NCBI RefSeq assembly: GCF_945859685.1
Contig: NC_079149.1
Location: 19,999,118-20,063,117, forward strand
Source: Eupeodes corollae
Taxonomy: Eukaryota; Arthropoda; Insecta; Diptera; Syrphidae
DNA length: 64,000 nucleotides
Direction: 5' to 3'
The notes under the pieces: model-generated
What the model saw: only the letters and a program-made list of their open reading frames with translations
What the model was told of the DNA's origin: nothing
Databases searched by the model: none
Shown here: positions 10,837 through 21,779 of the stretch, piece by piece
How positions within the stretch are numbered: position 1 is the first letter of the stretch
How the letters are laid out: every line of letters begins with the position of its first letter
Made by a program: the position numbers and the translations under genes

Positions 10837-12205
10837 GAGGCTGGGATGCGACCCACACTGATACCTTCCTATCCTGTCTGTCGATTTGTTTTGCTTAGAA
10901 ATTTCCAACGTTGGGTTAAAAAAGTTGTTTCTTGAATTATTCTTAAAAATTTTTAAATTACCAATAATATTTTTCTTATAAAGAAATAGTTTAGTTTGAA
11001 AATCTAGTTTTGTTAATTAGATTTTTTATCATTTTAAATTTTTACAAATTGGATGAATGGAAAAAATATTTTTTGTGAACTAAAACAGTTTAAATACAAT
11101 AATTTTAATTTTTGAAAAGCTATTTGAGTCGAAAGTAAATTTGTACCATGTTTTAGTATTGTTTTTTCGTTAGGTTTTTATTTTTTGTAAAAAAAACTGT
11201 CAATTCGATTTTTTTCAAAATTTTACTGAATGTCGACAAAAAAGTTCTTATAATTTAAAATTAGTTGGAAGCCATACTCTCAAATTTTTTTTTAAAGATA
11301 TTTGATATCAATTTTTACCAAGTAATGTTTTTTTTAGGTTTTTATTTTTTATAAGAAAAACTGCGCATTCGATTTTTCTCAAAATCTTATTAGATGATGA
11401 AAACGTTATTTTTCGTTACAAAAAATTGGCTTGGAGATAAAATCATATTTTATTCGTAAAATTTTTGAGGTGACAAATTTTGTTTTTAGTTTTCTTTTTA
11501 TTTATAAAAAAACCGTTAATTAGATTTTTTTCAAAAAATATAATTGTTTGGTATCACGTTACAATATATAATATAAAATTAAATTTGGTTCATGAGATAT
11601 TTAGGGTTAACCAAAATGTTCACCTTTTTTTAAACTGCTATGGTAAAAAAACCACCCACGCAACTTTTTGAGAACACTTTCTGCATATTTCTGTCTTATT
11701 ATCTGTATAACAAAATTTATTTGAAGTCGATATCTATTCTGGTTCTTGAGCTATGGACGACGAAAAAAACTTCGCGAACGTACTACGTATACACCCACGC
11801 ACAGGCATATTTCTAAATAAATTAAATTATTGAGATCTAGGCCCTAGTGACTTACAACTCTCAACCATTCCTGTGTTCGAGTACTGTTGTCGGGGATGGA
11901 AGGGACCTACAGTTTAAAGCCGAATCCGAACAGCTATTTTTAGTAAGCACTTTTCATGACAAGAATTACTCTTGGAAGAATTGTCAATTCCTCGCAAGAG
12001 GCAGTACCCGTGACAAATACTTTAGATGGCACAGGCAGGGATCGAACCCAAAACCTCTGGCATGACAGTCCAACGCATCAACCATCTACAGACATCTTTC
12101 TAAAAATCTTTTATTTCGACTCTAGGCACCTTAAAACGTTGAGAAATGTCAAAATTTTCAATTTGACAAATCGGACACATTACAATAACTTTCTATAGGA
12201 AGGTA
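10837..12205 (+). repeat. Repeat family R, copy R2, interrupted by a SINE
   Basis: Directly follows R1 in the same orientation after 28 bp. Begins GAGGCTGGGATGCGACC and ends TTTCTATAGGAAGG, a diverged version of the terminal hairpin. The minisatellite position is reduced to 'gaacgtactacgtatac'. A SINE occupies 11818-12087. Confidence 0.85.
11818..12087 (-). repeat. SINE inserted in R2, slightly 5'-truncated
   Basis: 270 bp flanked by a 17-bp imperfect target duplication, ACAGGCATATTTCTAAA (11801-11817) and ACAGACATCTTTCTAAA (12088-12104), two mismatches apart. The undisturbed R1 sequence at this point reads ACAGACATCTTTCTAAA, which confirms the junctions. The tRNA-like head lacks about its first 14 bases. 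The B-box GGTTCGATCC is intact on the minus strand. Confidence 0.9.
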
Positions 12206-12229
12206 AAAACAAAATCTAAAAAAAAAAAA

Positions 12230-12612
12230 CATTATTAAAACTTGATAAAATTTAATTTTGACTCCAATATCTTTTAAAGAAATTTGAAATATTGCTTTCA
12301 AACTACATTCAACATGAATAATAGAGTTAGAATAAAAATCTCGTTAGCAAAAATAGATACATAGATAGTCATTTATGCAAAATGTTTATAGTAATTTTTT
12401 AGAAAAATTCAACTTACAATTTTTGTATCAAAACACGAAATCAACTAAAAACTGATAAGACTCAAGTACCTCTGATGAGAACAAACAAAGATATTGACTT
12501 AAATTTATTTATCTCACACTAAATGCTGCTAAGAATATTTTGTTAAAGTTTTGAGTAAGACAAACTGACAGACGGGATGGAAAGTTATTATTTTAGGTCG
12601 CATCCCAGCCTC
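12230..12612 (-). repeat. Repeat family R, copy R3, partial and inverted
   Basis: The complement starts GAGGCTGGGATGCGACC at 12612, preceded on that strand by a run of A, and runs through CATCCCGTCTGTC and GTTTGTCTTACTC into a diverged monomer ending near 12230. The second half of the family is missing. It faces R2. Confidence 0.75.
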
Positions 12613-13565
12613 TTTTTTTTAATTAAATGTCAAAAGATGACTTTCATTTGAATAACCTGTACATATAACCTTCATGTTACATTGTAACAATAAAGGAATT
12701 AACTCACATCATCTGAAATCAAACAGAACCACAATTCCAGTTCTCAATCAATTGAATTATCGATAAATATTATTAACCTTCAACTTTGCATAGTGTCACA
12801 TATTTTAAAAACAATTTACGTACATCGTTTATACTATTTAAAGAATGTAAATAAATAAAAAACCAGACACATGCATAAACAAATTCTATTCCAATTTATT
12901 AATTAGTAACTTTTAACTATTTCCCTTGACTTTTACGTATATAAACAAATGTATAGACATAAAGGTATCTATAGTCTAAATCACCAGCAGAATGGAATGA
13001 TATCGATTTACCTACAATTATTGTAATTTACACATCAGAAATTAAAACAAAATAAAAACCTGCAATCAATTGATTAACACTATAAACTTAACAAATTAAT
13101 AACAAAAATAAAATATGTAGACGAAGCAAGACGACATTTCGGTTAATTTTTTTAATCTCCCTTCTCTCCGTCTAAACTTGTTGTCGTTCGTTCTGATAAT
13201 CGATATTGATATAAAACGAAAAATGATTCAGATGAAACTTAATAAAATTAGAGATGACGATCGCATCATCGTACGTCGCGTCGTCCGCCAGCATCCGTCG
13301 TCGTCGTTGTTGATCGCCCCTTATAAAGCTTCGATAGGTATAATGACCATTACTAATAATTATTTATTATTCAACGATTAAAATGTTAACAAAAAGGTAC
13401 CTAACTCGGCAGAGCTTTAATTAATTGATAAATAAAATGATATTTTAAATACAATTTTAATTCATTCAAATTAAATTGTCAAAGCATAACAACTGCTTTT
13501 GCATGAATGGGTTTTTAAACTACTGACTGTTTGTCTGACACTGACTTTGACTTTGACATATGCAA

Positions 13566-13585
13566 AATAATAATAATAATAATAA
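13566..13585 (+). repeat. (AAT)n microsatellite
   Basis: Six to seven uninterrupted AAT units. Confidence 0.9.
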
Positions 13586-15114
13586 ATGATTATGGAACCA
13601 CAAATAAATCATTTGACAGGACATGCGAACTTAAAATACACAAAAACAACAAAATTATTGCAAAAATGCTTCTTCAGAAAATTATTAAATTTTTTGATAA
13701 AAATATACACACAAAATTCTAATTGGAATTAAAATTCAAAAACCAAACAACAACAAAAACAGTAGAACGCGGTATATTATCAATATTATGAACATGTGCG
13801 ATGACAGACAACAATGCACAGCGGAACAGCATGTTTCAAAATTTGATATATTTTTTAAATTTAGTCCCTATTTAAGTTATTAATTGATTGTTCAATAATT
13901 TGTAGTTGTTTGAATTTTAAACTTTAAAAACATTTTATGAATAAGTCTTATTTGAAAATGCAATTTCGAAGAGGGCACATGTCGGATATTTTGTCAAATA
14001 CGTTTTTTGTATACCAAAGTGACGTAAGTGATAGTCTTCACCCATTAAGATCGAAAACAGCACATTTTTGGTATGACTTGTACTACACACGTTATCGCCT
14101 GTACATAAAAAAGTAAAATTTATTTATTTTAGTTTAAAAGATAACCAAGTTTTTTTATTTCCTAAACATTTTAAATTTTCGAAAATGTGTGTATTCAATT
14201 ATTTTTAAATAAGTTTTACTTTAAACATTTCGTTTTTTTATTTTGTACAAAATTAAATAAACAAATAATATTTCACATAGAAGACGTTAATATGTATAAT
14301 GTTGAGTTTTTATCCATAATTCAAAAATTATTTTCATAACAAAATTTCTTAAAAAAAAGAAAAGAATAAGACTACTTGACTTCAAAAGGAAATACATTTT
14401 TGATTTTCTTCAAGAATAAGATTAAAATGTGAACGAAGTAGTTAAAGCTGTAATACATATTTTATCTAAATTATTTGTTTTATTATACAACAATCTAATC
14501 CATGCAAATACAACCTAATTTTTAGAATTTTTGTTTTCAACTCATTTTACCGTCTACCTACCCCAATGTACAGATTCCAGAGCCACAAGTGGTTTTTGAA
14601 ATTAAAATAGTGTTGTCTTGTTTGAGTTGGACGTCAAGAAAGCAGATTTGTTGTTGGATTTTCCATCTGATATTAGTTATTTGAATTGGTGTTGTTATTT
14701 TTATTTTTGTTTCTTCTTAGTTCACAGTTTCTTTTTACAGAAATGTTTATAGATAGAAGTATGACACAATTTTGAAGTCGTTCTTAAACAGGAAGTGACG
14801 ATTGGGTGATGGACTTGCATTCTATGCTTGAAGGCTGTTAGCTCAATAGAATTCTTGTTACGAAATAATAACAGGAGTGAACTATCTGATCCTGCTTTTG
14901 AAACCAATTTTTAAATTAAATAATATCAAATGAAATGAAAATTTACAAAGATAGTTCTTATCAATCTGAGATCTTGTAAAGAGAAAGATTATACATATTT
15001 TATTAAAAACAGAAACAATTACAATCATAGACAAACCATATAAAGACCGGAAACAAATCTGTCATTCTGGTTTGCCTACAAGCTGAAACGTCTACTTACA
15101 CGCACCCTTAGGTC

Positions 15115-15172
15115 TAACATCAATTCACCGCTGCTAACATCAATTCACCACCCTCTAAAGTCAATTCACCAC
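15115..15172 (+). repeat. Short triplicated motif
   Basis: Three close copies of 'tctaacatcaattcacc', 'gctaacatcaattcacc' and 'ctaaagtcaattcacc' at roughly 17-19-base spacing. No known role. Confidence 0.7.
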
Positions 15173-16592
15173 GAAAATAAGGAATAGTGCTGAGAAATTC
15201 TTTAGGGGTGGCACCTAGTGGCTACGGCGACATTAGCTATTGCATTTTTTGGGAAGAGTACGATAGCTCAGGCGACAAAGTTTGATGACGGATTTGTATA
15301 GAACAGTTAAAAACAAGTATTTTTTACTACGGGAGCGGGTCTGTTTCCCCCCATTTAGGAGGTAGGGACATTTTAAAAAAATATGTAAGTTAAATGGAAA
15401 CAAAATAATGGTAATACTTACAACTAAGTTTTATAAATTTTTCAAAGCCAACTCTTTTGTCTATTAGCTTTTTTTGAAATCAAGTCAAAACTATGCAAAT
15501 TAGAATAGTTCCTTGAGATATTACATTTTTAAATAAATATTTATTAATCGAAACATCTCAGATGCCAACTTAAGACTAAAATCGAAAAACATTTTTGCTG
15601 TTAACTGTCGTTAAATATTATTTAAGAAAGACCTTATGATTTCTTATACATGAATCACTTATTAAGAAAACAACATGTTCCTACGCGATTCTATTGAAAT
15701 GTAACATAATATTTAATATCATATTTTATGATCGAGAGGATCGTGCTTATTGCTTATTATTATATTTTGGTTCATATTTTCTAATTAGTAATGGAATAGA
15801 TGTGTTAATTTGCATAGTTTTTGAAAAAAATTGTTTTAAGCTCAAAATTTGGCCAAAAAAGGTAAAAAAAAGTTTTGAAGTGTAATTTTTAATACTTAAA
15901 TTATCTATTATTGTTTTTAGAATTCATTGTTCATATATGTTTTTGATCAAAAACTGAAAACCAGATGATTTTATGTCTTCTTGTTCTTGAGAAAATTACC
16001 AAAAAAATATATTTCAATTGAATTATTGTTTCCTTCCTTGAGTATTTACATACGTAGTCTTATTTTGATAGGAATAATCGAATATTTATTAAAGTATACC
16101 CAAGATAAATAATTTTTTTTAAATAGAGCTTATTTAAATGCTAAAGAAACTTTTGTAAGAAGAAGTGGCAAGAAATTGTTAATTTTTTATATATTTAAAT
16201 ACTATATTTAAAAGTGTGTACTACGTATAATACACTTTTCAATTCATTTGTTGTATTATGTAAAGAAAACCTGAAATATATTAGCGAAAATGTAAAACAT
16301 TATTTTTTTTTAATTTTGAATCTAGTATAGAGTTCTGATTGAGATAAAATTAAACGTTCCAAAAATTATATTTTTGAATGTTATAATAATTCTTTTTTTA
16401 TCGAATTTAGAAACGATGACTATTTCATAAAAGAATTTTGATAATTACAAAACAGTGATCAAGTTTTAACAATTTCAATATAAGTTTAGATTTTCAAATA
16501 AAAATAAATAATAAAAGTGTGACATCACCTCAACATCACACATAACTTAAATGTTTATTTCTTCGAGGTGAGTTTGAAAACGTCATCAAAAA

Positions 16593-17589
16593 TTCCAATG
16601 TTCGCACTTTTAAACTTTTTCAATAGGAAAATACGAACATTGGAACTCACTCGGAGGTGCTTTTTTAAGTTGTTTTGTTTTTTACTAAAAAGTGTGAACG
16701 CAAAGTTCCTACTCACACTTCAAGGATTCCAGGAAGGTATAAACCATTCCTGTAGGTACATTATTGTACCAAGGACACGACCGATTGAGTTCCAATGTTC
16801 GTATTTTCCTATTGAAAATGTTTAAAAATGCAAACATTGGAACTCATTTTGTCGTATCCTTGGTACAATAATGTACCTACAGGAATGGTTTATACCTTCC
16901 TGGAATCCTTGAAGTGTGAGTAGGAACTTTGCGTTCACACTTTTTAGTAAAAAACAAAACAACTTAAAAAAGCACCTCCGAGTGAGTTCCAATGTTCGTA
17001 TTTTCCTATTGAAAATGTTTAAAAATGCAAACATTGGAACTCATTTTGTCGTATCCTTGGTACAATAATGTACCTACAGGAATGGTTTATACCTTCCTGG
17101 AATCCTTGAAGTGTGAGTAGGAACTTTGCGTTCACACTTTTTAGTAAAAAACAAAACAACTTAAAAAAGCACTTCCGATTGAGTTCCAATGTTCGTATTT
17201 TCCTATCGAAAATGTTTAAAAATGCAAACATTGGAACTCATTTTGTCGTGTCCTTGGTACAATAATGTACCTACAGGAATGGTTTATACCTTCCTGGAAT
17301 CCTTGAAGTGTGAGTAGGAACTTTGCGTTCACACTTTTTAGTAAAAAACAAAACAACTTAAAAAAGCACCTCCGAGTGAGTTCCAATGTTCGTATTTTCC
17401 TATTGAAAAAGTTTAAAAATGCAAACATTGGAACTCATTCGGTCGTGTCCTTGGTACAATAATGTGCCTACAGGAATGGTTTATACCTTCCTGGAATCGT
17501 TGAAGTGTGAGTAAGAACAATGCATTCACACTTTTTTGTAAAAATCTAAAAAACTTTTAAGAACATGACCAAGTGAGTTCCAATGTTCA
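16593..17589. repeat. Tandem array of 168-bp units with terminal inverted repeats, one unit inverted
   Basis: Five units of exactly 168 bp: unit 0 at 16634-16801, unit 1 at 16831-16998, unit 2 at 17028-17195, unit 3 at 17225-17392, unit 4 at 17422-17589. All are separated by a 29-bp spacer (TATTTTCCTATTGAAAATG...), giving a 197-bp period. Each unit starts CAAACATTGGAACTCA and ends with its near-complement TGAGTTCCAATGTTCG (16-bp terminal repeats). Inside are short hairpins: GGTACA/TGTACC, CAGGAA/TTCCTG and AGTGTGA/TCACACT. Unit 0 and its left spacer (16605-16633) are inverted relative to units 1-4, and a partial unit end precedes them (16593-16604). Units 0 and 1 are nearly identical apart from a few bases near one end; unit 4 is the most diverged. 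Open frames through it (70-85 codons on both strands) arise from the repetition. Called tandemly amplified MITE-like DNA. Confidence 0.92.
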
Positions 17590-17899
17590 TATTTTGCGGC
17601 ATTTTAGTAAACAAAACAATTCGTCGTAGAAGTCAAATTCTCACCACAGCTATTTTAATAAAAAAAAAACATCTGTCAAAACAAGTAAATACACCGCATC
17701 GAATTGTTGTTGCATTTCAAATTTCAAAATGGACGTCATGACAAATTACAAATACAACAATGTAAACAAATGGGTGTTGGAGGGTAAAACGTACGAAAGA
17801 TTCCGGTCTTTATATGGTGTGTCTATGATTACAATGGTCAATGATTTAGTAATAACAAAATCAGTAATCAGTATGTATAACAGTATAAGTTATGTTAAA

Positions 17900-18354
17900 A
17901 CGCTTGTCGTGTCCAGATGAGGTAATGACCTATTACGATTACGAGGCAGCATATGGAGCCCTGGAATTTGCACAATCTAAGACGCTGGCAAAGTGGATCA
18001 AAAACAACTCCATTGGCCATTCCAGATCAAGACCATGCTACAAGCCAGAGTTCTAGACAACGGGAGCCGCTTCAAGTGAAACTGTTTCCCTAGGAGTCTA
18101 GGACGTAAAACAGTGATGAAGCGTGGCAAAGACGCCTTAAAGTTGTATTCAACCAAAGCCATGCAGGTCTCTATAAGCTAATTTCGGATCTTTCGAAAGA
18201 ACGCCTTGTAGTGAAATTGGCAGTCGAAAGAGTTCGATTAGGAGAAGAGCCACCATCAAGGCCATAAAGAGGAACGAGAAGATTCTGAGCAGTTGAACAT
18301 AGGGTGAAAAGTGCAGTTCTTAAAAATGTTGCACATAATCTTATCCTCGCTTAA
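17900..18354 (+). pseudogene. MULE-type transposase C-terminal fossil (FLYWCH/MULE family), probable
   Basis: The best part is 18112-18354. NSDEAWQRRLKVVFNQSHAG, then LYKLISDLSKERLVVKLA, then ERVRLGEEPPSRP, then two stops, then LKNVAHNLILA and a stop. The order 'NN..EAWHRR', an aliphatic helix, 'G.EP' and a terminal 'IAHNL' is that of animal MULE transposases after the catalytic domain. Upstream (17887-18056) an open stretch includes YYDYEAAYGALEFAQSKTLA, whose identity I cannot place. There are stops at about 18056, 18103, 18265 and 18289. No catalytic residues are visible. Family assignment is from memory of motif order. Confidence 0.6.
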
Positions 18355-18359
18355 AAGGT

Positions 18360-19460
18360 ACGCTGTACTTCAAAAATGACGATACTCAATCCGTCCTTTT
18401 TAGGACGACCAAATGTTTATGAATAGGTAAATTAAAAATTAAAACTTAATCCAACTTAGAGTGTATAAAATCGTCAGACAGGAGCCAATATCATCAGCTA
18501 TTTTAAGTCAAAGCACCTGTGGCTGGCCCGTTTCGCGGGATCTTAGGATTTAAACTCTACTTTTTGGGGTTCACACCAGCTCACGCTACTCCGTTGCTCC
18601 GCTTAGGGTACGTAAATTGCCAGGCAAGAGCCTATGTCTACAACCTTTTTAAACAAAAGTAATTGACTGTATTCCTATATGATTGCTATTGCAAAATTTC
18701 CTACCTCAGTCTCAATCATGAGAATCAACAAGTACGAAGGAGGTGTATCCAAAGCCAATTAAAAAAACAGCACGCATCCTTTGAAAAGAGTATAAAAGTA
18801 GTTCTCACTTCGCATTACTTTCAGTTATCCTATCTTCTTAGAACTCCGTGAAGTAAACACCTGACTCAGAGGTTTCGACTTGATGTTCAACCAGCACTCT
18901 ATTTAGAGTGGCGACAGCGCTCGAAGTGCTTTTAGGCGTTTTGGTTGTTTTGATATGTGAATGTGAAGCTTCCTGTACGCTTAAAAAGAATTTTAAGCGT
19001 GTTGAGCTCGCTGCCCATTAATAGGCGTTTTTATTTTTAAGCGTTTTAGACCGTTCATTATGGGAATGTTCTTAAGCGCTTAAAAATTGAAGCTAAACGT
19101 TGTTTAAGCGTTTTGAAAGTTGTTTTTAGAGCTACAAAAAATATTCAAAGAAATAAAAACAAGATTCTTAGCTTTTAGAGCGTTTTTCAATACAAATCGG
19201 GTTTAGCTTAAATACGACTTTAAGCATGCTAAAAATCAATTTTTTCCATACAAATAACCTGAAGAAGGCTAACTCAGCCGGAATAAGTTTATGAATCAAA
19301 TTTTCCATACAAATGGCCTAACAAAAAAGACTACTCCATCGAACTAAATTTTCAATCAAAATAATAAGCGGGAAGAAGGTAAAAATATTGTCCGCTTCTT
19401 TTCTAGAAAATATTTTGTCAAAATTAATCTCTGATGTCGTACTTAAAAATCAAGTCAAAA
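18360..19460. other. Unassigned, with recurring TTAAGCG motifs
   Basis: 18930-19230 repeats TTAAGCG or its complement at least six times, including the 12-bp palindrome TTAAGCGCTTAA near 19073-19085. It looks like an old repeat, but no boundaries are visible. The rest is unassigned; 18540-18620 is less AT-rich but has no open frame of note. Confidence 0.45.
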
Positions 19461-19464
19461 AGAG

Positions 19465-20092
19465 TAGAAAAATCGGCGAGATTTCGTTACGCGGGATTTT
19501 GTTTGGCAGGATTTCGTTACAGTCCCGTCCTGGATTTCCAAAGGCAATAACATTATTGTAGTCGTTTAAGTGAACATTTTTTCATGGCTTCAAATCTGTT
19601 ATAGTTTCGTAAATTTTTGACTGGCATAAAGCCTTGTTCCAATAGTGCCGCAATGCAGGTAGTTTTACTATTAACATGAAAATTGTCATACTTATAAATT
19701 GTTCCATTTCATGTTTACTCATGTTTGCTAGTTTGTTTATATAATCTTGTAAGCTTTGAGGTTTGATTGTTCTACTATCGTGTCAATAAGTCCATCCGAA
19801 AAAAGAATTAAGAAATCTCCAGGCGATTCCAATTTTTCAACGAACTTTGGTAACTGCCTTCATCCTGCAAACTTAAAATGCTCCCCGTCAAAGGGGTCTT
19901 AACGATGTGTTACCCACTTAACTTTTTAAGGCTTTGTTTTCTTCTACTTGGATTTTATCGTGTTCGTAACGGTTTCGGGTTCGACATCGGAAAAATCGCT
20001 ATACGTTTCAGGAATCACCACTGAACTTCTTCGACGTACACTCCGCGGAACATATTCGTCACTAGAATCCGAAGCTAGATCATCATCGCTTT
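19465..20092 (-). pseudogene. piggyBac transposase fossil, N-terminal part
   Basis: Reading leftwards: an acidic N-terminus SDDDLASDSSDEYVPRSVRR (about 20090-20030) and SDFSDVEPETV; then, after several stops, FVEKLESPGDFLILFSDGLI (about 19845-19785) and DTIVEQSNLKAYKI; a frameshift; then MSKHEMEQFISMTIFMLIVK and LPALRHYWNKA (about 19725-19630); then NLRNYNRFEAMKKC, a frameshift and LNDYNNVIAFGNPGRD (about 19565-19515). This is the order at the start of piggyBac DDE domains (helical pocket with IVEQTN, then LLMGIVKLPS..DYW, then RFEAI..LHFND). The catalytic aspartates further on are absent, so the copy is dead and truncated. No TTAA-flanked end was located. Confidence 0.75.
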
Positions 20093-20109
20093 GACCCCAT
20101 CACCACGGA

Positions 20110-21360
20110 TAACAGTCACAACTTTAAGATTACCATAAAAACTTTTTGAATTCATCTTACAAGCAAAAATGTTTTTTCACAATACTCAATCCGTAAAGTC
20201 ACTGATGCATGTAAGACCACATATTGTCCAAATAAAAAAAAAGTTAGGACCATACATGGTCTCTGAAAAAAGCAAAAAAAAAGGCATATTTACTTTTATA
20301 AGTACAAAATAAAGATTGTAATCATGAAAAAAGAATTATGAATACAAAAGAAATATTTTTGATAAATGACAGATAACTTGCGATAATCATTTATCATTGT
20401 AAAAAATATTATAAAAAATCATTGTTGCTAACATTTTTGACATATTTGAAAGAAAAAAAAATCCAAAAGAAAGATTTCTTTAAATGTGATGAATTTTAGT
20501 GCTTGGAAATAGAAATTTGGATATTCCAAACTCTGACAGTTGACATCTTCCACACTTTTAAAGATTCATCTGCTTAACTCATTGTCATCTAGTAATCACA
20601 CTTTTTGAAAAAATCATCATGGACGGATAAAGCGGCAAGTAAAGTGTTTTTGAAGTTAAAGCTGTAGCCAAGCAGTCAAATTTAGATTGTTTCATTTACC
20701 AGATTGATGGAACATTTGACACTTATACGGAGATCGAAGAACGTACATATGTTTCATACATAATGGTATCAATATTTCATTCAACAGTATTAATAAAGCC
20801 TTTGATATCTCAACCGCACTCTGTTTTATTAAATTTAGAAAATAGGAATCGCTTAATGAAATACCCTGAGGACTGATTATGAGGTTCGCGGAGAATCGTT
20901 TTTTAGCGAGTTTGCAATTTTTCAATTATTGCTTTCGCTTTCGCCTTCTTCTTATTCTTCTTCTTCTTCTTGTTTATTGAATAAATCACTGCAAATTTCA
21001 CAAATTCAATCAAAACAAAACAACATTTTTGGAAAGCTGTCAAACTAAAAGTGTCAAATCACTGGAATATAGGAAGAAAAAGTCAAAGAACTATTTTCGC
21101 TTCACCGCGAATTCGTGTGAATTTCTTCTAGACAAAATTATTCTTTCTAGGAACATTATGCCTTACAAAATAATCATAAACTTTTTAAAGGGCATTTTTA
21201 TGTTTTCTATAATTTTAGAGTTGATTTAATAACATAAAGAATAAACTTTAAAATGATCAAAAAGTTTTCACGTATGTCACTTTTCTCCTGAGTTAATGAT
21301 ATGAAAGCGAGATCTAGTGCGAATGCAGCCTTAGCCAAGTGAGATCCCAGTATAAGGAAG
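20110..21360. other. Unassigned AT-rich DNA
   Basis: Contains the 14-base palindrome GACCATACATGGTC (about 20250) and a (TTC)n-like tract at 20945-20971. Short open frames (20692-20925 minus, 21029-21229 plus) show no domain. Confidence 0.5.
20945..20971 (+). repeat. (TTC)n microsatellite, one interruption
   Basis: About nine TTC-type units with one TTA/ATT interruption. Confidence 0.85.
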
Positions 21361-21363
21361 TAA

Positions 21364-21779
21364 AGCAGTATTAACATGAGCGCGACCAACGAACGACGAA
21401 TGAATTACTAAATGTGAGTTTATATACGTTTGGAGTCATATTTCCACACAAATTCTTAACAAAACGATAGCAAAATAGTTTCTATTTGGTTTATGATGCA
21501 TACTTTTACTTTTCAATATAATATATTAATAAATTTAAGAAAACAAATTTATTCACCGTAAAAAAAAGTTGTAGTTGATACGAACTGTCAAACTTTATTC
21601 GCGTTCCACATTACCCACACTCGGAACGAATAAAATAATCGCCCGTACTTAACCTGAAAAAATCATTCTTGTTTTGGTTCATTCGCGACGAATTAAAAAC
21701 TTGCATTTGAAGGAAAAGTCAAAATCGACGAATATTCGTTCATTCGTTGGTCGTGCTCATGTGAATTGTGAATAGTGCT
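21364..21779. mobile_element. MITE, copy 1 of a TTAA-flanked family
   Basis: Ends AGCAGTATTAACATGAGCGC and, on the complement of the right end, AGCACTATTCACAATTCACATGAGC, both followed by ACCAACGAA and CGAAT blocks. The interior matches the copy at 34.1 kb in inverted orientation: 'tttatgatgcatacttttacttttc', 'acgaactgtcaaactttat' and 'cattcttgttttggtt'. About 416 bp, non-coding. The right flank has TTAA; the left flank TAAA looks mutated. Confidence 0.8.

Larger units (their letters stand above)
12613..16560. other. Unassigned AT-rich DNA
   Basis: No transposase, RT or host-gene motif. A slightly GC-richer patch lies at 13140-13340 (CGTCGTC-type repeats, 'cgtcgtcgtcgttgttg'), and an (AAT)n microsatellite at 13566-13585. 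15.1 kb carries 'aattcacc' in triplicate (15122-15170) within a short irregular repeat. Open frames are under 65 codons. Confidence 0.5.

Noticed and set aside
16568..17428. Four similar 70-85 codon open frames as a small gene family
   Set aside because: They are the same 197-bp repeat read repeatedly. The period is not a multiple of three, each frame runs across the terminal repeats, and there is no domain or start context.
16593..17589. CRISPR-like array
   Set aside because: Units of 168 bp with constant 29-bp spacers are the reverse of a CRISPR layout, where spacers are unique; the genome is eukaryotic.
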